A stretch of 64,000 bases of DNA from Clostridia bacterium (GTDB taxonomy: Bacteria > Bacillota > Clostridia > Oscillospirales > Acutalibacteraceae), in contig JAFSEF010000116.1 in assembly GCA_017435865.1 (NCBI GenBank), positions 1 through 64,000 of the forward strand, read 5' to 3'. A program made the position numbers and the translations under genes. This document shows positions 37,136 through 44,347 of this stretch, piece by piece. The notes under the pieces were generated by a model, which did no database searches, had not been told where the DNA came from, and saw only the letters and a program-made list of their open reading frames with translations. Every line of letters begins with the position of its first letter. Position 1 is the stretch's first letter.

Positions 37136-38182
37136 ATGAAGAAACTTATCGCCATCCTGCTTGCTGCTATGATGCTCGTTTCCTTTGCAGCTTGCGCAAA
37201 CGACACCAACGACAAGATCACCGACGGTGCTGCTGATGCATCCGCAGACGTATCCGACAACGTTGAAGCTACCGATGATGTTGCTGATACTGATGCTGAA
37301 TTCCTTTCCACCATCAGAGTCGGTACAGGCGGCACAACCGGTACCTACTATGCATTCACCACTGCTGTAGGCCAGATTCTTGCAACTGACGCTTACAACT
37401 TCGAAATCCTTTCCACCGGCGGCTCTCAGGCCAACATCGAAATGATCGAAGACGGCGACATCAAGATGGCTATCGTTCAGAACGACGTTATGAACTACGC
37501 TTACAACGGCACCAACGGCTTTGAAGCTCCCATCACTTCCTTCTCTGCTGTTGCTTGTGTATATCCCGAAGTTTGCCAGCTCATCGCTACCAAGGCTTCC
37601 GGTATCACTTCCGTTGCTGACCTTGCAGGCAAGAACGTTGCTGTCGGCGACATCGGCTCCGGTGTTTACTACAATGCAACCCAGATCCTTGCTGCTGCCG
37701 GCCTTGACATTGATACTGACATCAACAAGACCGCTGCTTCCTTCGGCGACAGTGCTACCCAGCTGAAAGACGGCTCCATCGATGCTGCTTTCATCACTGC
37801 AGGTACTCCTACCACCGCCATCACCGAACTTGCAACTTCCACTGACGTTGTTGTTGTTGAACTCGGCGAAGACGTTATTGCTAACCTTCAGGATCAGTAC
37901 AGCTTCTATGCACAGTACGAAATGACCGATAAGGATTATGCATTCGTTACCGAACCCGTAAACACTGTTTCCATCATGGCTACTTTCGTTGTTTCCAACG
38001 ACATGAGCGAAGATCAGGTTTATGAAATCACCAAGGCTCTTTGGGAAAATGTTGACGACATCACTGTCGCTCATGCAAAGGGTGCTGAAATGAGCACTGA
38101 ACTTGCTGCAGCTGCTATCGGTTCCGTACCGCTTCATCCCGGCGCAGAAAGATACTACAAAGAAGCAGGCATCATCGCATAA
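37136..38182 (+). CDS. TAXI-type TRAP transporter solute-binding lipoprotein (348 aa)
   Basis: A lipoprotein signal (KLIAILLAAMMLVSFAAC, Cys about residue 20) is followed by an acidic Asp/Ala/Thr linker. The TAXI fold follows: RVGTGGTTGTYYAFTTAVGQ, ILSTGGSQANIEMIEDGD, GKNVAVGDIGSGVYYNATQI. It captures an organic-acid-like solute (glutamate, 2-oxoglutarate or another dicarboxylate are typical) for the fused permease downstream. Codon use is strongly biased to C-ending and GCT/GTT codons unlike most neighbours, which suggests very high expression. The start at 37136 follows GGAGG. Confidence 0.92.
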   Translation: MKKLIAILLAAMMLVSFAACANDTNDKITDGAADASADVSDNVEATDDVADTDAEFLSTIRVGTGGTTGTYYAFTTAVGQILATDAYNFEILSTGGSQANIEMIEDGDIKMAIVQNDVMNYAYNGTNGFEAPITSFSAVACVYPEVCQLIATKASGITSVADLAGKNVAVGDIGSGVYYNATQILAAAGLDIDTDINKTAASFGDSATQLKDGSIDAAFITAGTPTTAITELATSTDVVVVELGEDVIANLQDQYSFYAQYEMTDKDYAFVTEPVNTVSIMATFVVSNDMSEDQVYEITKALWENVDDITVAHAKGAEMSTELAAAAIGSVPLHPGAERYYKEAGIIA

Positions 38183-38218
38183 TTTATAATCCTGTTTAAC
38201 ATTTCAAGAATTTCAGTA

Positions 38219-38246
38219 AATGCTGCGATTGCAAAACCGCAGCATT
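38219..38246 (+). other. Intercistronic hairpin between binding protein and permease
   Basis: A 9-bp stem (AATGCTGCG 38219-38227, CGCAGCATT 38238-38246) with a 10-base loop and a short AT-rich tail. It could act as a leaky terminator or protect the upstream message from 3' decay. Either would give more binding protein than permease, as is usual in such operons. Confidence 0.6.
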
Positions 38247-38268
38247 TATTTAAAAAGGAGGTAAAATA

Positions 38269-40416
38269 GTGGACAACGTCGACGTTAACATCAACAATAT
38301 GATCGATGAACAAGTGGATGCGGATGCGATTATGCAGGAATTTGACCGCGAAAGCAACACCCGCGTATTCACAGGTTGGCGAAAGACAGTCATCACTGTC
38401 ATCATGGCAGGTTTCAGTGTATATATGATTGCCATGGCATTGCTCATCCCCACTGCTACCAAGTTCACAAAACTGACAACATTCATGGGCTTTATAGTCT
38501 TTATCGGATACCTTATTTTCCCGGCATACAAAAAGCAAACCAAGAGAATCAATTATGTTCCTTTCTATGATATAATTCTGGCAGTCGTCGGCTGCGGCAG
38601 TTTCTTGTATTATGCAATTTTCCAGGAAGACATTATCCTTATGAGCCGTCGTATCGGCACATTACAGATTGTGATTGCACTTGTGTCCATCATTCTGCTC
38701 ATTGAACTGGTGCGCCGTGCGGTCGGTTGGCCGATCATCTGTGTCTGCGGCTGTTTCCTTGCATATGCCGTATACAAAGCAATTGAAAACAACCCCGGTA
38801 CTGCACTGCGTAACCTGATGTACAGCCTTTATTATGATGTTGCAAACGGTCTGTTCTCGACCCCTGTATATGTTTGCACCACTTTCATCGTTCTGTTCAT
38901 CATCCTCGGTGCACTGCTCGAAAGAACCGGTATCGGCGGATTCTTTGTTGACCTTGCAAACTCCATTGCAGGCTCCTCTGTCGGCGGTCCTGCTAAAGTT
39001 GCTGTTATTTCCAGTGCTCTTGAAGGTATGTACTCCGGTTCCTCCGTTGCAAACACGGTCGGCAGCGGTTCAATCACCATTCCTTTGATGAAGAAGACAG
39101 GTTACAAACCTGAATTTGCAGCTGCTGCAGAAGCTGCTGCTTCCACAGGCGGTCAGATCATGCCTCCCATTATGGGTGCTGCTGCATTCCTGATGGCTGA
39201 AATGACAGGTCTTCCCTACTCCACCATTGCCGTAACGGCAATTCTTCCTGCGTTCCTTTATTTTGCAGGTATCTTCCTGATGATTCATTTTGAAGCAAAG
39301 AAACTCGGCCTCAAAGGTCTTCCGAAAGATGCGCTTCCCAATTTCTTCAAGCTGCTTCTGAAAAAAGGCTATCTTCTTTTACCCATCGTGATTCTTGTTA
39401 TCGCAATGAATCACTTCAGCACAGGTGTTGCTGCTTGTTTTGCAATTCTCGGTGCACTGATCGTCAGCCTTGTTCCGCAGAATCTCAACAAGGACAACCT
39501 GTGGAGACTTGCATTCCCCGCAATTCCCGTTGTTGTTCTGCTTGCAATCTGGCTGCCCTTGGGCAGTGCATGGATGAGCAAAGCCATGTTCATATCCATG
39601 GTCGTCTGCGTGCTGCTTTCCTTTGTAACCAAGGATACAACCCTGACTCCGAAAATCGCGGTTGAAGCCTTTGAAAACGGTGCAAAGAACACAGTCGGTG
39701 TTGCAGTTGCCTGCGGTATGGCAGGTCTGATTTCCGGTGTTGTCACCATGACAGCTCTCGGTCAGCTGCTCATCAACACGCTTGTTCCCATTGCAGAAAA
39801 CAGCACCTTCCTTGCTCTGTTCCTGACAATGCTCTGCTGTATTGTTCTCGGCATGGGTGTTCCGACCACAGCAAACTACGTTATCATGGCAACCATCACG
39901 GCTCCCATTCTCATCAAGATGGGCATTCCGATGCTGGCAGCTCATATGTTCGTGTTCTACTTCGGTATCGTTGCCGACATCACACCGCCCGTTGCTCTGG
40001 CAGCATATGCAGGTTCGGCCATTGCAAAATCGAATCCGTTGAAAACAGGTGTTACCGCCACACGACTGGCCATCACTGCTTTCATCGTTCCCTACATTTT
40101 TGCATATGACCCGACCATGCTGTTCATTGACGCACACTGGTATGACATTGTCCGTATCGCCATCACCTCCATCATCGGTATTTTTGCCGTATCTGCAGGT
40201 ATGGAAGGATATATGTTCATCAAGTGTCCGTGGTGGCAACGCATCCTCTGCCTCGGCGGCGGTCTGCTGCTGATCATTCCGAGTCTTTCGACAGACATCA
40301 TCGGTGTTGTCATCATTGCTGCTGTCATTCTGATACAGAAGCTGATGGAAAAGAAACAGAAAAATGCTGTTGCAGTTTCCGATGCGGCTCCTGCCGACAC
40401 AAGCACGTCAGCATAA
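38269..40416 (+). CDS. TRAP transporter fused permease, DctQ-DctM type (715 aa)
   Basis: It starts with GTG after AAGGAGG. The N-terminal quarter (about residues 40-190) is the small DctQ-like part. The large DctM part holds GPAKVAVISSALEGMYSGSS, GGQIMPPIMGAAAFLMAEMT and GMGVPTTANYVIMATITAP, signatures of TAXI-system permeases. It mediates Na+-driven uptake of the ligand delivered by the lipoprotein upstream. The C-terminus is Ala/Ser-rich and cytoplasmic. Confidence 0.93.
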   Translation: MDNVDVNINNMIDEQVDADAIMQEFDRESNTRVFTGWRKTVITVIMAGFSVYMIAMALLIPTATKFTKLTTFMGFIVFIGYLIFPAYKKQTKRINYVPFYDIILAVVGCGSFLYYAIFQEDIILMSRRIGTLQIVIALVSIILLIELVRRAVGWPIICVCGCFLAYAVYKAIENNPGTALRNLMYSLYYDVANGLFSTPVYVCTTFIVLFIILGALLERTGIGGFFVDLANSIAGSSVGGPAKVAVISSALEGMYSGSSVANTVGSGSITIPLMKKTGYKPEFAAAAEAAASTGGQIMPPIMGAAAFLMAEMTGLPYSTIAVTAILPAFLYFAGIFLMIHFEAKKLGLKGLPKDALPNFFKLLLKKGYLLLPIVILVIAMNHFSTGVAACFAILGALIVSLVPQNLNKDNLWRLAFPAIPVVVLLAIWLPLGSAWMSKAMFISMVVCVLLSFVTKDTTLTPKIAVEAFENGAKNTVGVAVACGMAGLISGVVTMTALGQLLINTLVPIAENSTFLALFLTMLCCIVLGMGVPTTANYVIMATITAPILIKMGIPMLAAHMFVFYFGIVADITPPVALAAYAGSAIAKSNPLKTGVTATRLAITAFIVPYIFAYDPTMLFIDAHWYDIVRIAITSIIGIFAVSAGMEGYMFIKCPWWQRILCLGGGLLLIIPSLSTDIIGVVIIAAVILIQKLMEKKQKNAVAVSDAAPADTSTSA

Positions 40417-40431
40417 TAGCCAAAAATTAAA

Positions 40432-40472
40432 AAGGTGATTTTCAGAAAATACTGAAAATCACCTTATTTTTT
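40432..40472. terminator. Bidirectional terminator after the TRAP permease
   Basis: A 14-bp perfect stem (AAGGTGATTTTCAG 40432-40445, CTGAAAATCACCTT 40452-40465) is followed by ATTTTTT. The A-rich stretch on the other side gives T residues for the minus strand, serving the convergent dipeptidase gene. Confidence 0.9.
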
Positions 40473-41148
40473 ATTCAAGTATTCCTTTGTAAATCGGCTC
40501 TGTATTATTGAAACAAGCCCAGAAGCCGTTGCCGTAATCATAGTGCCACCACTCGGACGGCAAGTTGCAAAATCCTGCGGCAACCATGCAGTTATAAAGC
40601 ATCCGTCTGTTGTTACGTACCGTTTCGTTGTCACTTTGCTCAAAAGCGGCCGTATTGGCAAGTGATGTGAAGTCATCGAATGCAGTCCCCATATCAAGCA
40701 TATTTCCGTCTGCATCCGTTATGGTGACATCGACGGCACCGCCTGAAGCGTGCACAGAAGGGTTCATAATATCCGTTGACGGCGGAGAGACAAAAAAACG
40801 GGTTTCTTCCGCAAGTTTTTCTGCCGACCACTGCGGATTCTGTTTGCGCAGCTGCTCATAATACGTGTCATACAGTCCTTTCTGCACAGCATAAGGACGC
40901 CACGCATCAAAGACCAACAGACGGTAGCCTGCAGGTAAAAATGAGGCTGCTTTCTGCAAACGTTCAAAAGCACCTTTGCGTAACATCGGCTCTTTGACAG
41001 CTCCCGGAATCCCCTGTTCAAAATAAACAGGCTGACTCAGGAAAGAGGAGTCATCTGTGATGCACACAAGCGGCTCATCGGCAGCGACACCGACCGGCTT
41101 ATTGACAGGGAAAGAAAAAACCGGAATGGGGTTATCATACGCAATCAT
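40471..41148 (-). CDS. D-alanyl-D-alanine dipeptidase, VanX/DdpX-type M15D metallopeptidase (225 aa)
   Basis: The zinc site is the family pattern SVHASGGAVD (SxHxxGxAxD, about residue 130) and EWWHYDYGN (ExxH, about 202). FDAWRPYAVQ supplies the conserved catalytic Arg. There is no signal peptide, so it is cytoplasmic, as expected for cleaving D-Ala-D-Ala. No vanH, vanA or sensor-kinase genes are nearby, so resistance is not implied; peptidoglycan dipeptide recycling is more likely. The start at 41148 is preferred because AGGAG ends only 1 base before the distal ATG at 41154. Confidence 0.88.
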   Translation of the reverse strand: MIAYDNPIPVFSFPVNKPVGVAADEPLVCITDDSSFLSQPVYFEQGIPGAVKEPMLRKGAFERLQKAASFLPAGYRLLVFDAWRPYAVQKGLYDTYYEQLRKQNPQWSAEKLAEETRFFVSPPSTDIMNPSVHASGGAVDVTITDADGNMLDMGTAFDDFTSLANTAAFEQSDNETVRNNRRMLYNCMVAAGFCNLPSEWWHYDYGNGFWACFNNTEPIYKGILE

Positions 41149-41160
41149 AAACATTCTCCT

Positions 41161-41194
41161 AAAAAAAAGGGAAACCGTTGCAATACAGTTTCCC
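41161..41194 (-). terminator. Terminator downstream of the XRE membrane protein gene
   Basis: The stem GGGAAAC/GTTTCCC (41169-41175 and 41188-41194) with a partly paired inner part is followed on the minus strand by eight T. It separates the XRE gene from the dipeptidase gene, whose AGGAG lies immediately beyond it. Confidence 0.85.
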
Positions 41195-41205
41195 TGTTAT
41201 ACTTT

Positions 41206-42003
41206 TTACCAGCGTCTTCTTCTGACAAACACTGCAACCGACCAATAATAAATCGGAATCAGAAGGAACAACATCCATGTCGGATGCCAGATATGGAACA
41301 TAAAACCGAAAATCAAGAAGAGCATTACAATGACAATCGGCACAGGCTGAATGAAAAGAAAACTCTTGAATGACTTTGCTTTCAAGGAAGCTGCAATCAT
41401 ATAGTAACACGGAATCAACAAAAAGAGAATCCATGCAGGATGCCACAGGTGCAGAACAGAACCTGCAAAAAGATATACCGCAACAACAATCAGCGGAAAC
41501 GGGAATACAAACATGAGTCTTGCCGTTGTGGGAGCAAGTGCACCACCGAAAAGGCGGAATCCGTTTTTGAACACTTTTTTGACAAAATCACCTGCTGCCG
41601 CATTCACGGTTTCTTCCCATTGCTGCGAGTTCTGCTGTGCGTTTCCCTGCGGAGGTACATTGTATGCATTCCCCTGCGGAGGTGTGTTATAAGACGCAGA
41701 CTGATTGTTTGCATTGTAAGTGTTGGATTGTGCGTTTGCATTGTACTGATTCTGTGTTGTGTTTTCGTAGAACTGTTGACGGGGCACATCATTCGGACGG
41801 ACCTGAGAACGCAGAATGTCATCCACACTGACGCCGTACAGATTGGACAGAGACAACACTTCCTGCACATCGGGTGTAGCGGAACCGATTTCCCACTGCG
41901 TGATCACATCGACGGAAACACCGATTTTCTGTGCAAGATCTTCTTTTGAATAGCCGCTGTTGATGCGGTAAAATGCCAGACGGTCAGACAGACTCTGTTG
42001 CAA
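41206..42003 (-). CDS. XRE regulator with Asn/Gln-rich linker and duplicated membrane module (265 aa)
   Basis: The N-terminal HTH_3 domain (about residues 5-60: SKEDLAQKIGVSVDVITQWE) is followed by an Asn/Gln/Tyr-rich linker of about 60 residues (repeats of NTYNANN and PPQGNAYN). Four hydrophobic segments then contain two near-copies of a HxWHPxWxLFLLIPxYY block. It is a membrane-tethered regulator with unknown signal. The start is probably TTG at 42003 (AGAGG 8 bases upstream); the in-frame GTG at 42012 overlaps the ribosome binding site. It has its own promoter and terminator. Confidence 0.83.
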   Translation of the reverse strand: MQQSLSDRLAFYRINSGYSKEDLAQKIGVSVDVITQWEIGSATPDVQEVLSLSNLYGVSVDDILRSQVRPNDVPRQQFYENTTQNQYNANAQSNTYNANNQSASYNTPPQGNAYNVPPQGNAQQNSQQWEETVNAAAGDFVKKVFKNGFRLFGGALAPTTARLMFVFPFPLIVVAVYLFAGSVLHLWHPAWILFLLIPCYYMIAASLKAKSFKSFLFIQPVPIVIVMLFLIFGFMFHIWHPTWMLFLLIPIYYWSVAVFVRRRRW

Positions 42004-42032
42004 AACAATCACCTCTTTTGAATACTTCTGTT

Positions 42033-42061
42033 ATTATACCTGTTTTTACGCCTTTTGACAA
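42033..42061 (-). promoter_or_regulatory. Promoter of the duplicated-module XRE gene
   Basis: On the minus strand TTGTCA (42061-42056), 17 bases and a perfect TATAAT (42038-42033). Confidence 0.8.
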
Positions 42062-42084
42062 GAGTCTATTTACAAAAACTATTA

Positions 42085-42116
42085 AGAAAAGACAGTGAAC
42101 GCACACTGTCTTTTCT
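42085..42116 (-). terminator. Terminator after the ligase-ACP operon
   Basis: A 13-bp stem (AGAAAAGACAGTG 42085-42097, CACTGTCTTTTCT 42104-42116) is followed on the minus strand by a mediocre T-rich tail. It lies just after the ACP stop codon. Confidence 0.75.
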
Positions 42117-42126
42117 GCTTTTCAGA

Positions 42127-42354
42127 TTATTCTTTTAAAGATGCAACCAATGCTGCAAGATCACCGACGGTTGCAAGGTTTGCAAGATCCTCATCTTCAA
42201 TGGAAATGGAAAAATGTTCTTCCACATCTCCGACAAGACTTACAAGAGTCAACGAATCTGCCCCCAATTCATACAGCAGATCGGTATTCTCATTGATAGA
42301 ATCTGCAGGAATACCGAGACGATCAACAATAAGCTCTTTTACTTCATTAAACAT
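42127..42354 (-). CDS. Acyl carrier protein (75 aa), coupled to an acyl-activating enzyme
   Basis: A four-helix ACP with the phosphopantetheine attachment Ser in ELGADSLTLVSL (about residue 36) and an acidic helix II (DVEEHFSISIEDEDL). The start at 42354 (AGGGGAAG upstream) lies inside the end of the ligase gene, overlapping by 8 bases, so the two are translationally coupled. It is not beside fab genes. It is probably the dedicated carrier loaded by the ligase encoded upstream. Confidence 0.9.
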   Translation of the reverse strand: MFNEVKELIVDRLGIPADSINENTDLLYELGADSLTLVSLVGDVEEHFSISIEDEDLANLATVGDLAALVASLKE

Positions 42355-44113
42355 GGATAACTTCCCCTTTTCTTTGATTGTATAATTCAACAACTGTTTG
42401 TCTGACAATTTTCAAAGTAGTCGTTTTTTCAAATTCCTTCGTAAACACTTCCACGTCGCCGACTCGCATAAATGCAGGCAACCGCAAGCAGGCTGCAATG
42501 ATCTCTTTTTGTATCTTTTCTGCAATCTGCTGTTCGCTCATGGTCGGAAAATCTTCCGTTTTGACATATACCGCAGCAGCAATGACTTTTGTTTGTGTGC
42601 CGCCAAACTGTTTTATGCTTTCAAACACAACCGCTTCACGCAGACCGCTGACATTCTGCAACAGATACTGTTCAATTTCTTCAGGGCTTATGTTCTTACC
42701 GTTGTCAAGCACAATCAGATTTTTCTTTCTGCCTGTGATGAACAGCTCACCGTCTTTATCGATACGGCCGTAATCCCCTGTGCTGAACCAACCGTCTGCA
42801 AAGCAGGCAGCTGTCGCCTGCGGATCATTATAATACCCCTTGCTGACATTGGCACCCGTAAGCTGAATTTCACCGATGCCGTCTTCGTCCGGATTTGTAA
42901 TTCTGAACGCGGAGTCCTTTGAAACAGGCACCCCCACGGCTTCCGGTTTTTTACGTGTTTTCAGATTGAGTGCTGCAATGGGTGAAGATTCACTCAGACC
43001 GTAGCCGATGAAAATTTCGAACCCTGCCGCTTGCATTGCCTGCAGGTAATCCGTACGGACAGGTGCACCGCCGCAAGCAAGATACGGCAATTTGCCGCCG
43101 AACTTTGCAGCAATTTTTCGTCTGACAAAACAGCGTACAGGCAGCGGCATTTTTGCAAGTGCCTGTGCTCCGTCTTTGATACCGCTTTTTTTGAGCTGCA
43201 TATCAATTTCCTTGTACAGAAAATCAATGAAAGACGGAACCACAACAATCATCTGTGGCATACTGGCAACTGCGTTTTTCATAAAGTGCCGCAGGCTGTC
43301 ATTGATATAAAGAACCCCGTTGATGGTCACGGCGGTCAGTACCGTGCAGCCGAGCTCAAAAACATGATTCATCGGCAACACCGACAGTGCACTCGCCATC
43401 GGGGGCAACAAGCGTGACAAACAAAATGCATTTTCAACAAGGTTGCGATGCGAAAGCATGACCCCTTTGTTGGCACCGGTTGTGCCGGAGGTAAAAACGA
43501 TGGCTGCCGTATCGTCGGCATCGGGAGTACGCATAAAAGCAATTTCAGATTCGGATGCAAATTGCTTTTTACCATCCTCCACCAGCATCTGCAGCGTTTG
43601 CACATCTTCTTTGGCACCGTTGAGCAGCACACAACGCTGTGCACCGATCACAGATGACGCGGTTCTGTAAAAACGCTCATCGCAAAGGACAAGTTCTGCA
43701 TCGGCTTTTTCAAGCAAAGTTGCAAGTTTTTCGCCCTGCATTTCCTTATCGAGCGGAACCACCGTGCCGACACCGCAGGCAATACCGAAGAATGCAACCA
43801 GCCATGCATAACTGTTCTGCCCGAACACGGCAATGTTTTTCCCCTGCAGACCTTTTGCACACAAACCTGCAGCGAGGCAGGCAGCATCGCGGTACAAGCG
43901 ATCGACAGAATAAGCAACCTGCTCATCGCGTACAAATTCCACAACCTGTGTTCTGCCTGCATAGATAGCAGCCGACCGACACAGCATTTCATTGAGATTA
44001 TACGGCTTCCCTGCTGCAAAATACTTCTCACGCAAAGGTGCAATCTGACGATTATAGGATTTGTTGTCCGGTACAGAGCTATTCACTTTTTTCAAAGTTT
44101 TCTGCGTTTGCAT
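42347..44113 (-). CDS. AMP-forming acyl-CoA/acyl-ACP synthetase (588 aa)
   Basis: An ANL superfamily enzyme. The P-loop motif is AIVFTSGTTGANKGVMLSHR (about residue 215), the A5 motif is FIGYGLSESSP (about 370), and the hinge region is GWFSTGDYGRIDKDGELFITGRKKNLIVLDNGKNI at about 440-475. The C-terminal domain is present. It activates a carboxylic acid as an adenylate and transfers it to a thiol. The overlapping downstream ACP suggests that the acceptor is ACP rather than CoA. The chain length is unknown. It has its own promoter. Confidence 0.9.
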   Translation of the reverse strand: MQTQKTLKKVNSSVPDNKSYNRQIAPLREKYFAAGKPYNLNEMLCRSAAIYAGRTQVVEFVRDEQVAYSVDRLYRDAACLAAGLCAKGLQGKNIAVFGQNSYAWLVAFFGIACGVGTVVPLDKEMQGEKLATLLEKADAELVLCDERFYRTASSVIGAQRCVLLNGAKEDVQTLQMLVEDGKKQFASESEIAFMRTPDADDTAAIVFTSGTTGANKGVMLSHRNLVENAFCLSRLLPPMASALSVLPMNHVFELGCTVLTAVTINGVLYINDSLRHFMKNAVASMPQMIVVVPSFIDFLYKEIDMQLKKSGIKDGAQALAKMPLPVRCFVRRKIAAKFGGKLPYLACGGAPVRTDYLQAMQAAGFEIFIGYGLSESSPIAALNLKTRKKPEAVGVPVSKDSAFRITNPDEDGIGEIQLTGANVSKGYYNDPQATAACFADGWFSTGDYGRIDKDGELFITGRKKNLIVLDNGKNISPEEIEQYLLQNVSGLREAVVFESIKQFGGTQTKVIAAAVYVKTEDFPTMSEQQIAEKIQKEIIAACLRLPAFMRVGDVEVFTKEFEKTTTLKIVRQTVVELYNQRKGEVIHV

Positions 44114-44145
44114 TTCAGTGCCTCGTATACTGTATTATGGTATAT

Positions 44146-44174
44146 ACTATAACATTAAACAAAAAGATTTTCAA
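44146..44174 (-). promoter_or_regulatory. Promoter of the ligase-ACP operon
   Basis: On the minus strand TTGAAA (44174-44169), 17 bases and TATAGT (44151-44146), about 33 bases upstream of the ligase start. The remaining 130 bases up to the metH terminator are AT-rich with no further feature seen. Confidence 0.7.
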
Positions 44175-44302
44175 TCAACAATCTGTCTGTTTTTTGTGCA
44201 AATTATGCAATTTTATGAATTATTTATTAACAAATGGATAATATTTGTGACATTTTCGCTGCATTTGCACCTTTTCTATCAATATTATTCTTTTTAAGCA
44301 CC

Positions 44303-44332
44303 AAAAAAACGTCGGCGTTGCAACACCGACGT
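44303..44332 (-). terminator. Terminator of the SCIFF-metF-metH transcription unit
   Basis: The stem ACGTCGG/CCGACGT (44309-44315 and 44326-44332) is extended by inner pairing around GTTGCAAC. It is followed on the minus strand by seven T. It lies 15 bases after the metH stop codon. Confidence 0.9.
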
Positions 44333-44347
44333 CTGCTATAATTCAAA

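Noticed and set aside
37121..38137. 338-codon open frame antisense to the TAXI binding protein
   Set aside because: Ser/Gly/Val/Asp-rich mirror of a gene with extreme codon bias; the true gene has a lipoprotein signal and TAXI motifs.
39379..40239. 286-codon Cys/His-rich open frame antisense to the TRAP permease
   Set aside because: Looks metal-binding at first sight, but this is the usual reverse-complement reading of hydrophobic codons; no ribosome binding site.
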